A stretch of DNA of 64,000 nucleotides, taken from contig NC_092569.1 in NCBI RefSeq assembly GCF_037975245.1, forward strand, positions 36,188,168-36,252,167, given 5' to 3'. The position numbers and the translations under genes were made by a program. This stretch comes from Apostichopus japonicus (Eukaryota; Echinodermata; Holothuroidea; Aspidochirotida; Stichopodidae). How positions within the stretch are numbered: position 1 is the first letter of the stretch; each line of letters opens with the position of its first letter. The notes beneath the pieces were generated by a model. The model saw only the letters and a program-made list of their open reading frames with translations, was not told where the DNA came from and made no database searches. Positions 1 through 10,650 of this stretch are shown in pieces.

Positions 1-1150
1 TCGATCCGGGTGGGGTGTGGGGGGGGGGGGATTAAGATGGTCGTCCTAATATCATGGTCTAACTTTATTTGTTTAATACCGTACTGAATAATATTGGATC
101 AACAAAGTCGATATATTGCACAAACACGATCATCTGTGATTCAGTGTTCTTCTTGCCTTTGAGCTTCTACTGTCTGATCCGTTTCTATTATTATTTCCCA
201 GGGGTGTAGCTACTTTCAGTTATGGGGCCCAACATATTCATGAGTTGGGGGGGGGGTGGGTTCAGGTTGGAATGACCCAAGCGCTCCCAAGGGCCTACGG
301 CCCCTGTTGAGGTCCAGAGGCAACGCCAAGGTGGGGGACCGTTGGTGGTTTCCCGGAAGCGCTGGGGTATTAACAAACTTGTGGGCATTAGAATGAAGCA
401 TTTAATTACCTTCAAATGGCATTGGATGCGCATTAAACAGACCACAAAAATCACCATTTGTCTTCAGCCGTCTTCTGATGGCGCTGCACACTAAGGATTG
501 TGGTCTTTCAGCGCAACGCTTACAGCGTTACCACTCTTCATTTCTTTCTGCTAAAAAAAGTCTCCCTCTAATTTGACAGTCTCCCTCTATTATGGTCTTT
601 ACTTCTGATCAGAAACTTCACAAAATGTGCAAGACTAAAAAGTCAAACCAAAAAAAAAAAGTGATAAGATAGATACGGTGAAGAAATTCACCGCATTAGA
701 ATTTTTTTTTTTTTTAAATATATTTTTTTGCTTATGAAGGAAAGACGTATGGTGCTATTAACAAATTCTTAATTTTTCTCCTATAGCCAAATTGTGACAG
801 AAAGTAAACTGTATACTCCTATGGATACTGAATGTTGCAGTCAGTGTATATTATTATCACGCTGCATCTTCGTAAATATGTCCCTGAAGCAGGCTAATGA
901 TTGCATTCTAATAGATAGGGCCTACGTTTATTTAAATATCGTTATTGCAACATGGACGGAATACACCGGCTTTAAAATAAACTATAGATGTACAATGACA
1001 ATAGCTATATATACTCATCTTGAAGGAATAAGCACCACAAGTACATCACATAATTACAGGTCTGAATTCTTGACTGACAGCTTGGAATCCATTTCAGAAT
1101 GCTGGAAGGTGATCTATTCATTCTCACATAATTACAGCTCTGAATGTAAC
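1..1150. repeat. Block X, copy 1 (duplicated intergenic block)
   Basis: The window opens inside a block that recurs at about 9816-10650 and 44182-45295; all three share the G-run followed by a TTAAGATG...CGTCC...ATATCATGGTCTAA start. The segment at roughly 190-465 (with a GGGGTGTAGCTAC start and a G-run) is present here and at 44360-44635 but missing at 9980. There the sequence jumps from CTACTGTC to TTCAGCC, which fits a deletion across the short repeat TGTC. A-runs and T-runs near 650-735 are simple repeats. The open frame at 794-1231 is not conserved as coding between copies. I see no gene here. Confidence 0.75.
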
Positions 1151-1500
1151 TTCAGTCGGTCTCCAAAAAAAAAAGCTTATTGGTTTACTGTACACCCCTT
1201 TAGAGACGATACACTGAAGTTGACGTACTAAAGAGACTATAAAAGTTACTAATGACACTGACGATTCGACGAAGATTTGAATTCAAAAGAAACCTTTTGC
1301 TGAGCATAGAAAGCCGAGATTGCCATATCCGGGCATCTAAAGGTGCCAAATATAAAATATGGACTCTTCTTCCGGGCCCATTGCCATTGATGCACTGTTC
1401 CTTGCTGCGCCACCACCGCAGACATACACACCCGATAAACCCGGTTCATTTTTTCCCGCTAACCGTTTAGTTATTTTATAAGTGTGCGAACGCACATGGT
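1150..1500. repeat. Block Z, copy 1
   Basis: This stretch matches 53365-53760 and 63700-64000: a TTCAGTCGGT start, then CACTGAAGTTGACGTACTAA, then the GCCATATCCGGGCATCTA region and CACCCGATAAACCCG. The three copies show scattered substitutions and small indels, as expected of duplicated non-coding DNA. No gene is supported. Confidence 0.7.
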
Positions 1501-2440
1501 AGTAACTAGTCATGATTGATTCATGTAGAGAATTACTTGTTACATATCGTCAAATCAGTTTTCATTTTTCATTACTTTTTTCATGACTTTTTATAATTAT
1601 ATCTTATTTATTGTATTGATCATATTATCAGATCAAAGCGTTACCAAAGATTATCTTTTTCATCTAAGCCACCTTTAATAAACACAAGTTCCTCAAAGGG
1701 GAGGGGACCCTACCTTCCCTTAGCCTCCTCCCCTGCACGGTTAGACAAAGGAAAGATCCGCCGGGGTGCCAACTATTCTAGGTACGCCACTGCGTATACT
1801 TAGATCCTGAACTGTCAATTCTGTCGCATGTCGCAATACCAGACGGAAATACCCGTAGACATAGTTAACTTCGTGATTATATATGCACATGATTACAGAA
1901 ATTACAGGCATAACATACCAGAGAGGCGGAACAAGTTACTTCACACCTAGCCATTGCATCGAATAGTTGCGAGTAGACTGCTCTTTGGTTGAATATTTAA
2001 AGTCTGGGGTAGCTTCACGTAAGTAGAATTATTTGTTTCTATTCAAGCTCCTTAAGATCCGATGCTTATTTGTTGGTTTTCGCACAAAAAAACTCCACTT
2101 CACGACGATAGTAAATCGATCAGCAGTCGAAGGTAGGATTTGAAATTGAACCATTTGTCATCAAAGACGTGAGTTCAATAGTCCATGAATTGTGTAATGT
2201 AACGGATGAAGAACAATCTTCACCTGCATATTTATTATTACAAATACACAGCATAGTTTTAGCAAGCTCACATAGATATTTGATATTAGCGTACCCATCA
2301 CTCAGTTCCAGACTGTTTCAGATCCAGAATTTCATACAGGGATTTATAACTATATGGTCGCTGAACTAGAGTCTACGTGTAAGGGAAGGAGGGTTGTGAG
2401 AATCCTCACACCTGAACAACATCAAATGTCAACGTCAAAT
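1500..2440. other. Intergenic region upstream of A1, including block P and a transposon end
   Basis: Positions 1780-2440 are similar to 55459-56300 upstream of A3 (block P). The sequence TACGCCACTG at about 1783-1792 is the reverse complement of CAGTGGCGTA, a common hAT-type terminal inverted repeat, but I find no matching left end nearby. Positions 1755-1780 are the empty counterpart of the Mutator-like insertion at 54078-55449. No gene is seen. Confidence 0.55.
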
Positions 2441-2632
2441 GACTGAGTTAAACATAGACCTGGCAACTGAAGCAAAAATTCATTAGATTCAAGAAAACTT
2501 TTTTTTTTTTTTAACCTAGGCTTTAGATTTTAAGTAATTTACTCCCATGCCCCAGCCTCAACCCAGGATCAGCGTATGCGATCTATCCTTTTGAACTTTT
2601 GGCTAGATATAGGTCTGTTTCACAACCCTAAG

Positions 2633-2640
2633 TATATATA
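2633..2640 (+). promoter_or_regulatory. TATA box of A1
   Basis: TATATATA lies 82 bp before the A1 start codon. The same octamer sits exactly 82 bp before the start codons of A2 and A3, inside a well conserved block (GTTTCACAACCCTAAG before it, GACGTTTG after it). A likely 5' UTR of about 50 nt follows. An acceptor-like TCATCATAG just before the start codon leaves open a short 5' UTR intron. Confidence 0.6.
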
Positions 2641-2714
2641 GACGTTTGTATGCAACTCAATTTTCTGAAACATTCCTCTTAAATTTTGTTTATCATCATA
2701 GCTTTTCTCAAACA

Positions 2715-4854
2715 ATGGACGTGAAGGAAGGATTTTGCTGGAGGTGTAACTTAAAGTTACGAAAAGGAATGGTAATATGCGATTCGTGTAAAATCGCTCA
2801 ATACTGCAGTCAAAAGTGCAAAGAAGCTGACCACCTACGTCATAAAAGTGTAGAATGTCCTACATGGTCAACCAAAACGTGCGGTCATTGTCAGAAAATT
2901 GGAGCTAAATATCAAGTAAGTTATACATAGGTTGGTTGCCGAAATTTCAGTCATTACATTTATACACGAAGCAAGGTCACACGAGGGGCGAGGGGTTTAT
3001 GCTGGTATGTAATTGAAAGTTTACTCACGTCTAATTCTAAATATGTAGAAATGTACATGGTTATTTATTTAATAGTCTTCATATGAATATACAAGTCATC
3101 GTTTCAAATTCATTTTAGAACTTCAGTTGAGTAGCAAATTCAACAGATGTATGAAGCGAAACTTTATGGATGGAGTTAGCAACAGTTACTCTTTCTAATT
3201 TTTTCTCCAGTGTGCTGATTGCTTGACAACGAATTACTGTAATGGTGATTGTCAGAAGCGACACTGGAAGCGGCATAAACCTGTTTGCCAAATTTGGAAA
3301 GAAAGGGTAAAGCAAACAGCATTGCGACCTCTGAAGTATACTCAAGATTTACCTTATTACTTCAGCAATTCTTTCGCTAATGATCTCCTAAATCTAGAAA
3401 ATAATGAAGGAGAGGGCAGTTCGTCATCTGCTGACCTTAGCAACAATGATAAAATCACTTCCGACTTTAGCATTTTACTTCCTGCCTGCGGTGACCTACG
3501 TCAGATGATCCAGACTGTGTATTCACTCCCTGTAAACTTCACTGGTAGCCTGAAGTTTGTTTTGAATGATATTGACCCGTTCGTCATGGCCAGAAATGTC
3601 CTTCTTCTCTACATGTTTAGTTCATCAAAAGACGACACCGCTCCGATTATTTCGTCCATTTGGCTGTCGCTACTTCTCTTTGAGGAAGAGTATTCCTTCC
3701 TCCAAGACTCCCTCAAAAATCTCATCGAGATGGACTCCATGCAACTGAAGAAGAGAACGAACGGTGTGCTTGAAGTAAGTGAGAGGTCCTACAACACATT
3801 GCGTGGAGTATGGCTTGGCTGGAAGAACCTCGAGGCAGGGATATGGACAAGAGTTGGATTCATTACTAGACAGCAGAGGACCTTTATGTTTGCCCTCGAC
3901 CCTTTAGCAGTTGAAAGCACCAATGGATACATCGAACAAGTTCCGAAGCGACACGCACCGTCGATTCGCATATGGATGGAAGACGGTGTAATAACTTCCG
4001 GAGACAAACGACTAGGGAACACCTTGCGGTATTGCAACCCGACCTTCACTGGTCGTCAACGGGGCGAGAGGTTCCGACCAGGGGAGTCCATTCCTCATGA
4101 TTTTGTATTTCAATACTGCGTCAGATGTGATTGTATGCCGTTTCAGATGTGGGATTATCTTGATATGATTCAACACATCGACTGTGACTCGGTCACCGAA
4201 ATGTGTCATGCCTTCACCACTGATTGCGTCATCAAAGTTACGAAAATGATGAATGAGAATCGACTGATCATAAAGACCTTCACCGAAGATTTTCTTAACA
4301 TTGAGTCATTTCTGACCGACAGTCCGCAATTTGATCGTATTTTTACATCCAATCTGATAGATTATCACCAAGTGGGAACGGTGCTGGGGACACTTGAACC
4401 TCTCCTTAACAAGAAGAACCCCCACGCTGTCATCTTGACGGAAACCATTAATTGGCATGCGGAGATGGAGGGTGCGGATTTACCAACTGATCAGAAAATC
4501 CAATCGAGTTTGTTCCTTTGTGCAGCAAAGGATATAGATCCAACGATGAAACGGTTCTTTGCTATGAAACACAAGAATTATAGCATTTCTCGTGAATATT
4601 ATAATAATCTGGATTACTTCATATCTTACCTCAGAGGCAGAAAGCTCAATGATTCAGGCAAGTTTCGATACGAAGGAACTAAACCAAAATTACCAACATG
4701 GTCAGATGTGAAAAAGTGGGGAGGGTTACACCTCCGCGACTTTCGCGCCGGTAGGCATAAGGTTGTTCCATTTTCCCGAAGGGTGAACGCTCGCGCGGTA
4801 AACATGCTGCGTGGCAGTGTTCGTACCCTCGAATGGTATCGGAAGGAGATTTAA
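2715..4854 (+). CDS. A1: double MYND zinc finger / DUF4470 protein, two exons
   Basis: Exons are 2715-2915 and 3211-4854, joined in phase 0 by a GTAAGT donor and TTTTCTCCAG acceptor, giving 614 aa. The start ATG at 2715 (context AACAATGG) is shared with A2 and A3. Finger 1 uses C8, C11, C22, C25, C31, C35, H43, C48. Finger 2 spans the splice junction: C56, C59, C68, C71, C77, C81, H89, C93, with the typical MYND ending CQKRHWKRHKPVC. A Ser-rich acidic linker (about 130-150) leads to a DUF4470-type region with ILLPACGDLR (about 155-164), NDID (186-189) and ARN (194-196). Residues 441-452 (FDRIFTSNLIDY) followed by HAVILTET resemble late strands of a Rossmann/methyltransferase fold. MYND domains usually bind proline-rich partners; DUF4470 is the N-terminal domain of DNAAF3. 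The function is unknown, and a cytoplasmic or nuclear location is only inferred from the lack of a signal peptide or membrane segment. Confidence 0.9.
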
Positions 4855-5125
4855 TCACATACTATGACTAAGGCAAAGCTGAAAGGATTTTCAGGTGGTT
4901 GAAGTTGAATGCTTGACAAAATTGCTGAAAATCTTTTGTATCTTTAATTCCAAACCACATCCCTGCGTAGCAATTTGTATTGCGAAGATAATATCTTTCT
5001 CGAATTTTGTGATATTTTGTGATAACATCTGGCAACAGCGTAAAGAATGATGGATGTCTTTATGGCAATTTAGCTGAAAGACTTTGTTTTTCTTTAACTA
5101 TGTTAATCGTTTAGCCAAGGAGGGT

Positions 5126-5131
5126 AATAAA
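5126..5131 (+). terminator. Candidate polyadenylation signal of A1
   Basis: AATAAA lies about 270 bp after the A1 stop codon in a region conserved downstream of A3, where the same place reads AATAAT. It is a plausible 3' UTR end, but no transcript evidence is available. Confidence 0.4.
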
Positions 5132-6990
5132 ACTTCGTCAAAACAATTTCTTTTTAAATATTGAGAACATATGGCAGCCTTGAGCAAAAAGTTCGAAATG
5201 TTTCAAATTTCAATGATAAATCAACAAACAGGTTACATAAGGGAAATATCACTTTTCAGAGAAGAATTGTTCCTAATCGGACCACAAACCACCTACTGTG
5301 ATCCACTTCCTGGAGAAATGGAAAGTTTATCTAGTCATTATGTGATACAATCAATCAACTTTTTTCTAGGGTCAAGGAAATGATATTGAGATAGGGTTTT
5401 CGGTGTGCAACTTACAGTGTGTGGATTTTTCCCTCTCTATGATAAGTGTTACATTATCTGCCACCAAACATTGCTGTATCTGAGCAATAATAAAAACTAT
5501 AAAACATTAAAAAGAAAAGAAAAAGAAAAAAGTAAAGATAATGCAGTGAATGATCTAGATATCGTGTCATAACTGCTACTCAGTGCTCTCAAATGCATTG
5601 CTTAAGAAACCTTTCCTCACTCATTAGTATCATGCACACTTATGTGAGATGTGAACGTCAACTAACACTAAATCGTGCAGACAGACAGACAAACAAGGTG
5701 TCAAAAAAAAATTGAAGAATGCAATGGAGGATGCAGTTTTTTTTTAATCAGTGCATTTTCGAAAACCTGTGATAATTTAGACGTCGCTGAATACATAGCT
5801 CCTCACATGACCGGTTGTATCACTAAGAGGACTATTTTTTTTTTGGTCACGTTCATAATTAGTTTTGGTATAAACTATTTAAACAGGTGTTTTTAATCAA
5901 TGCATTCTCGAAAACCGGTGATAATTTAGACGTCGCTGAATAAATAGTTTGTCACATGACCGGCAGTATCAATAAGAGGACTATTTTTTAAATTTCGTCA
6001 CGTTCATAATTATTTATGGTTTAAACTATTTCAACCGTTTTTTTTAATCAATGCATTTTCTAAAAACTCTTTAAACAGGTAAGGCCTTACCACATCTGTC
6101 GTTCGATTATTGAAAAAAAATCACTCTCAATTGAACATGATGATGAAGTACTAAAGACATAAATTCAGGTCAGATAAACAATGCTGCCAGGAGGACCCAT
6201 TATTACATTCAATGCCACGTCAATACTAAGTTCCGTTCTATGCCGTTGACATGTATTGAAATGATTGGAATACGTAGTTTTCTATCTTATATGAGAGAAT
6301 TTAATGGGTTGCGCTATGAATTAATTTTCGATTACGGACACGTCTGCAAGAACAATTTTAAATTACTATATGAGACCAAAAGGACAGCTTCGTAATATAA
6401 TTATTCGCTCTTATCTTCGTTTAACCAAGACTTTATCCCATTTTGTTATTAAAACCACTTTTATTATTCAAAAGGGCTCCTTTGTTGCAATATTAATATT
6501 ATATCAATAAACTTGTAATTAATTATTGTTGTTAAATGAACACAAGAAAAGTGATTAAAATAACCATTTTGTTGAAGATTATTAAAATACTGAGAAAAGT
6601 TGGAAAATGTTGAGGTAATCTTATGGTTTGTGATAAAAAGTAAAGTTTGTGACTACAATTTTAATATATAATTATAATAATATTGAAGAAAAACTGTTAG
6701 CATATGTTCAGAAAGAAACTGTAATTATAGCTTTGTATTTGAGATATAATATTTTACAATGGAGGCACATGAATTAAAGTGGCTGGGCTACCAGGTCAGT
6801 TCCTCAGATGCAACACAAATCTCAAATAGGCAAACATACGAATTTGAGACGCTCAAATGATGTTTACATTGTATTAAAAATTTATTACAAGATGTGCTTT
6901 ATAAGAAGTTAATTTATCATATTTTGGTTACGTTATTAAATATTGTAAAACAATAGATTAAAACTTAGACATGTACTAAGACGCTGACGC
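5132..6990. other. 3' flank of A1 with a ~150-bp tandem duplication
   Basis: This region aligns with the flanks of A2 (40117-40860) and A3 (58815-60590). At about 5740-6085 a ~150-bp unit (TTTAATCARTGCATT...GACGTCGCTGAATA...TCACATGACCGG...GTCACGTTCATAATTA) is repeated 2.3 times in tandem. A2 and A3 carry only one partial copy. No gene is seen. Confidence 0.6.
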
Positions 6991-8420
6991 ATTCACCAAT
7001 TAAACATTTTTATCTGATTATCCTGAAGACCACAATTTGTACAGAAACGTTCCTAGCAGTCAAATTTCTCTATTCTCTTGTCCTATCACATATTGTGCCT
7101 TAAGCCATTCTTTCATAAATATATCTATCATTTATCTCTCAATGTTATGTAATGCAGAACACCAACAGACTCAAGAGATTACGAAACAGGAATATTTGGT
7201 ACTGTTCATTATCAATGTTATTTACTGTGCACGTACATTGAGCACAAATAGATGAAATCAAAAGCTTCTTGGCATTGTTGCATTTCAATCTATGTTAGCA
7301 AAAGATAATTTTAAGACATCCACATAAAGTATAACTCCATTCAAACTCTTGAGCAGAGCAGTTATACTGTTCGGACAAACTACACAGAAGCAATGATAGG
7401 ATAAACTATTGGTTTACTATAGTCTCTGACTACAATGTAACAAGTACTATTCCCACAACAGATACACCTGTATACCAACACTGGGGTGGGGTATGGGCAG
7501 GGTTATAACTGGGGTGGGGTATGGGCAGGGTTATAACTGGGGTGGGGGATTGGCAGGGTCATAACTGGGTGAGTATGAGAGGACCAGGTTCCGACTGGAA
7601 GTTTACGGTTCTGTGTGTTACAATCTTTGCCATTTCACGAGAGATAGAAACACAGATTTAGGAATGCACAATAGCAACAAATAAATACATCTTAGAACAT
7701 TTCAAGTCATCCCCCCCAAACCCCCCCCCCCCCATCTTTCGAAGGAAGACTTAATGGAGGAGAGTGTATATTTACATCCATGATTGATTCCCCATATTTC
7801 CCTTTAGTGACCCTTCTCTGTCCACCTTACTGACACCTATGAAACTTTTCCACAACACATGCTTCTGAAAGACTAAATTATTGGATATATCACACCAAAT
7901 AATGCAAACCACTAACAATAATTACAAAATAAACTACCATCTGCATATTTTTGTTTTAAGCCACTATGACAGATGGATCGCCCACAACCAAGGTCAAAGC
8001 AGAGGATCACAAAACCCAAAAGGATGCTTGGTACTCCGAAGATAATCCATCTCAGATAGAAATGATCCTTAACAATTAATGAAGTTGTAATTATTTATAC
8101 ATTTACAGTAAATCTATACTTGCACAAGCCAATACTTAACTTGAAATAATGAAACTCTGTTGAAATGAAGGGGCAGAGGACTCAGCTTGTTGGTAAAGTG
8201 TTGATACCTCTGCACCGGTTGAACCGATTTGACCAAATTATCTGAGAATTATTCAAAACCTCATAATTTTGGTGGACTCGAAGGGGGTGGTTTCACAAAA
8301 TTTACAAATGTTAGTGAGTCAACATTGGATAACCATTTTTAGCTTCCAACTTTTGCATAATGTATTAAAGCATTATGCTATGAAATTATCATATATTGCA
8401 AGCCATGGTTTTGCACAAGA
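6990..8420. repeat. Block Y, copy 1
   Basis: Matches 40920-43918 and 60640-63180 (AGAAACGTTCCTAGC start, AATAATGCAAACCACTAACAATAA, then AGTAAATCTATACTTGCA). It contains a short minisatellite (7484-7570) and a C-run (7707-7732). It is the empty-site reference for the TTAA element at 42116 and the hAT-like element at 61985. Short open frames here are not conserved. Confidence 0.7.
7484..7570. repeat. 28-bp G-rich minisatellite, about 3 units
   Basis: The unit GGGCAGGGTTATAACTGGGG plus TGGGGTAT repeats with a 28-bp period (for example GGGCAG at 7495 and 7523). The same array has about 7 units at 41440-41625 and about 9-10 units at 61200-61465, so copy number differs between the three Y blocks. 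Confidence 0.85.
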
Positions 8421-8421
8421 T

Positions 8422-8807
8422 TGGGAGAGGGTAGATGGGAGAGAGGAGAGAGGGGAGAGTGGAGAGGGGAGAGGGGAGAGGGGAGAGGGGAGAGGGGAGA
8501 GGGGAGAGGGGAGAGGGGAGAGGGGAGAGGGGAGAGGGGAGAGGGGAGAGGGGAGAGGGGAGAGGGGAGAGGGGAGAGGGGAGAGGGGAGAGGGGAGAGG
8601 GGAGAGGGGAGAGGGGAGAGGGGAGAGGGGAGAGGGGAGAGGGGAGAGGGGAGAGGGGAGAGGGGAGAGGGGAGAGGGGAGAGGGGAGAGGGGAGAGGGG
8701 AGAGGGGAGAGGGAGGGGGGAGGGGGAGAGGGGAGGGGGAGGGGAGGGGGAGGGGGAGGGGGAGGGGGAGAGGGGAGAGGGGAGAGGGGAGAGGGGCGAG
8801 AGGCGAG
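8422..8807. repeat. (GGGGAGA)n heptamer array, long allele
   Basis: About 37 nearly perfect heptamers are followed by a degenerate G/A-rich end. The G-rich strand is the plus strand, with regular runs of four G, so it could form G-quadruplexes. The array lacks stops in most frames, which explains several long spurious Arg/Gly/Glu or Ser/Pro/Leu reading frames. The paralogous positions hold only a few units (43919-43951) or about 12 (63183-63279). Confidence 0.95.
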
Positions 8808-8817
8808 AGGGAATTAG

Positions 8818-9074
8818 CACAATATTGGCCTTGAATAATTTCTTGTTCTCCAGGTCGAATGACATCGGCGGTATTTCCAGTGAGTGTACAATACCGTTCA
8901 CCTGGGAAGGAAAAGCCTTCTCCGCAAGTAGCAGTTGCTTGGATAATTTTTCCTTCAGCAACATTGAAACAAGATGGAGTAAAAAGAAACGTTTGTTGTT
9001 GCGTTTCTTGTAGTAAACATGCCAACAAAAATAACGCAGACGACCAGTCCACGAAGTTTGAAGTACAAATCCAT
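8818..9074 (-). pseudogene. Captured first coding exon of a laminin alpha-like gene, frameshifted
   Basis: On the minus strand an ATG at 9074 opens a signal-peptide-like stretch (start MDLYFKLRG, hydrophobic core VVCVIFVG). After a one-base frame change near the ACAACAACA tract the frame reads [16 protein letters not shown] and then [16 protein letters not shown] and IIQGQYC. This matches the start of the laminin N-terminal (domain VI) of alpha chains, where FNLAEG...ASATCGE...QYCKLVGG...IQGQYCD is characteristic. The homology stops at TGTG (8818), the expected exon end, followed by CTAATT rather than a GT donor. The two other Y blocks lack the whole 8813-9222 segment. It is therefore a captured exon, not a working gene, judging from the frameshift, missing donor and lack of further laminin exons. 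Confidence 0.7.
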
Positions 9075-9221
9075 TGTTCCTATATTTTAGTCAAACATTT
9101 ACTTTCTAAAATACAAGCAGCGCTTCCACTACGAAGCGATACTAGGAACTGGTAGAAACAAAGTCCTGTCTGTGTAATTTACTGGCATTAAACACAGGTA
9201 ATGTCTTACCAGCAATCAAGG

Positions 9222-9815
9222 CGAAAAGTTTACTAATAGAGGGCGCTTACCCAAAATTAAATTAACATTTGGAGCGAAGTATGATAAGGAAACTGTAATT
9301 GGCAATACAAGAGTGATGATCATAGAATAGTAGCTCAAACGCGCTCATGGGCGTCAATAGCAGTGAAGGACATAAATTACTGGACATGGATAAAACTGAA
9401 GAAGTGTGCGCTTAGCGCACACCACGGGCGCTTTGGCGCAAAGCCTTTGTCGGCCGGGGCCCTGGGGCCCGCCTTAGGGCCCCTGATGGGGCCAAGGGCG
9501 AAGCCCATTAGGAGGTCCGGGGGGGGGGGGAACTCACATCTATGAAACTTTATGTTTGCTTCTGTTTGATCCCTGCATTGATGTGTCAGTCCTAAAAATA
9601 TTCTAACAAAGTCACAGCTGATAAGTCAGTAGATTTAAGTTAAGAAAGACTTGTCTCTTGAACATCCAGGTGTAATTTAGGGCCTTTATCGTTATTAATA
9701 AAATTGAAACTTAAACCAAAAACGGGAACATTCTTAAACTTTGCACCACAAGAATACGATCATCGTGTTATACAGATGTAAACAACATGCACACATACAG
9801 GGGCATACCCAGCCC
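9222..9815. other. End of block Y copy 1 with a GC-rich insert
   Basis: Positions 9222-9300 match 43955-44030. The segment of about 9310-9530 is absent from the 44-kb copy. It begins near ATGGGCGTCAATAGC and is very GC-rich at its right end (CGGCCGGGGCCCTGGGGCCC, then a G-run). It looks like a small non-autonomous element, but I could not define matching ends. No gene is supported. Confidence 0.45.
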
Positions 9816-10650
9816 TGTCGATCCGGAGGTGGGGGGGGGGGATTAAGATGATCGTCCCGATATCATGGTCTAAATTTAATTGTTACATACTGAATTATAT
9901 TGAATCAACATAGTCGATATATTTGTACAAACACGATCATCTGTGATTCATAATTCTTCTTTCCTATGAGCTTCTACTGTCTTCAGCCGTCTTTTGATGG
10001 CGCTGCACAATAAGGATTGTGGTCTTTCAGTGCAACGCTTACAGCGTTACCACTCTTCATTTCTCTCAGCTAGCTTGACAGCTCCCTCTATTTTGACAGT
10101 CTTCCTCTATTATGGTCTTTACTACTGATCAGAAACTTCACAAAATGTCAAGGACTAAAATATCAACAACAAAAAATCCGATATGATACATACGGTGAAG
10201 AAATTCACCGCATTACAAAATCTTTTTTATGAAATATATTCTTTGCTTATGAAGGAAAGGACTTATGGTGCTACTAAAAGACTCTTCATTTTTCTCCAAT
10301 ATCCAACTTGTAGCAGATAGTAAAAAGTAAACTCCTATGGATACTGAATGCTGCAGTCAGTGTATACTATTACCACGCTGCATCTTTGTGTTCCTGCAGC
10401 AGGCTAATATTTGCATTGTAATAGATAGGGCCTACGTTTATTTACTTATCTTTATTGCAACATCAGGACGGAAAACACCAGCTTTAAAATTAACTACAGG
10501 TGTACAATGACAATAGCTATATAGACTCATCTTGAAGCAAGAAACACCACAAAATACATCACATAATTACAGGTCTGAATTCTTGACTGACGGCTTGGAG
10601 TCCATTTCAGAATGCTGGAAGGTAATCCATTCATTCTTACATAATTACCA
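9816..10650. repeat. Block X, copy 2
   Basis: Same block as 1-1150 and 44182-45295, starting TCGATCCGG and a G-run and ending near CAGAATGCTGGAAGGTAAT. It lacks the ~270-bp segment present in the other two. Open frames are not preserved among copies. Confidence 0.75.

Noticed and set aside
794-1231. 145-codon frame
   Set aside because: The paralogous X blocks at 10.3 kb and 45 kb do not keep the frame; its 3' half comes from a different block (Z).
3789-4209. Minus-strand frames opposite exon 2 of the A and B genes (also 39051-39471, 47723-47908, 57461-57914)
   Set aside because: They are shadows of the conserved plus-strand coding frame and have no independent features.
7037-7255. 72-codon frame in block Y
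   Set aside because: The other two Y blocks have indels that destroy it; no motif.
8269-9013. Long Gly/Arg/Glu-rich and Ser/Pro/Leu-rich frames on both strands
   Set aside because: They are translations of the GGGGAGA heptamer array, which lacks stop codons; only the laminin-like part at the minus-strand N-terminus has independent support.
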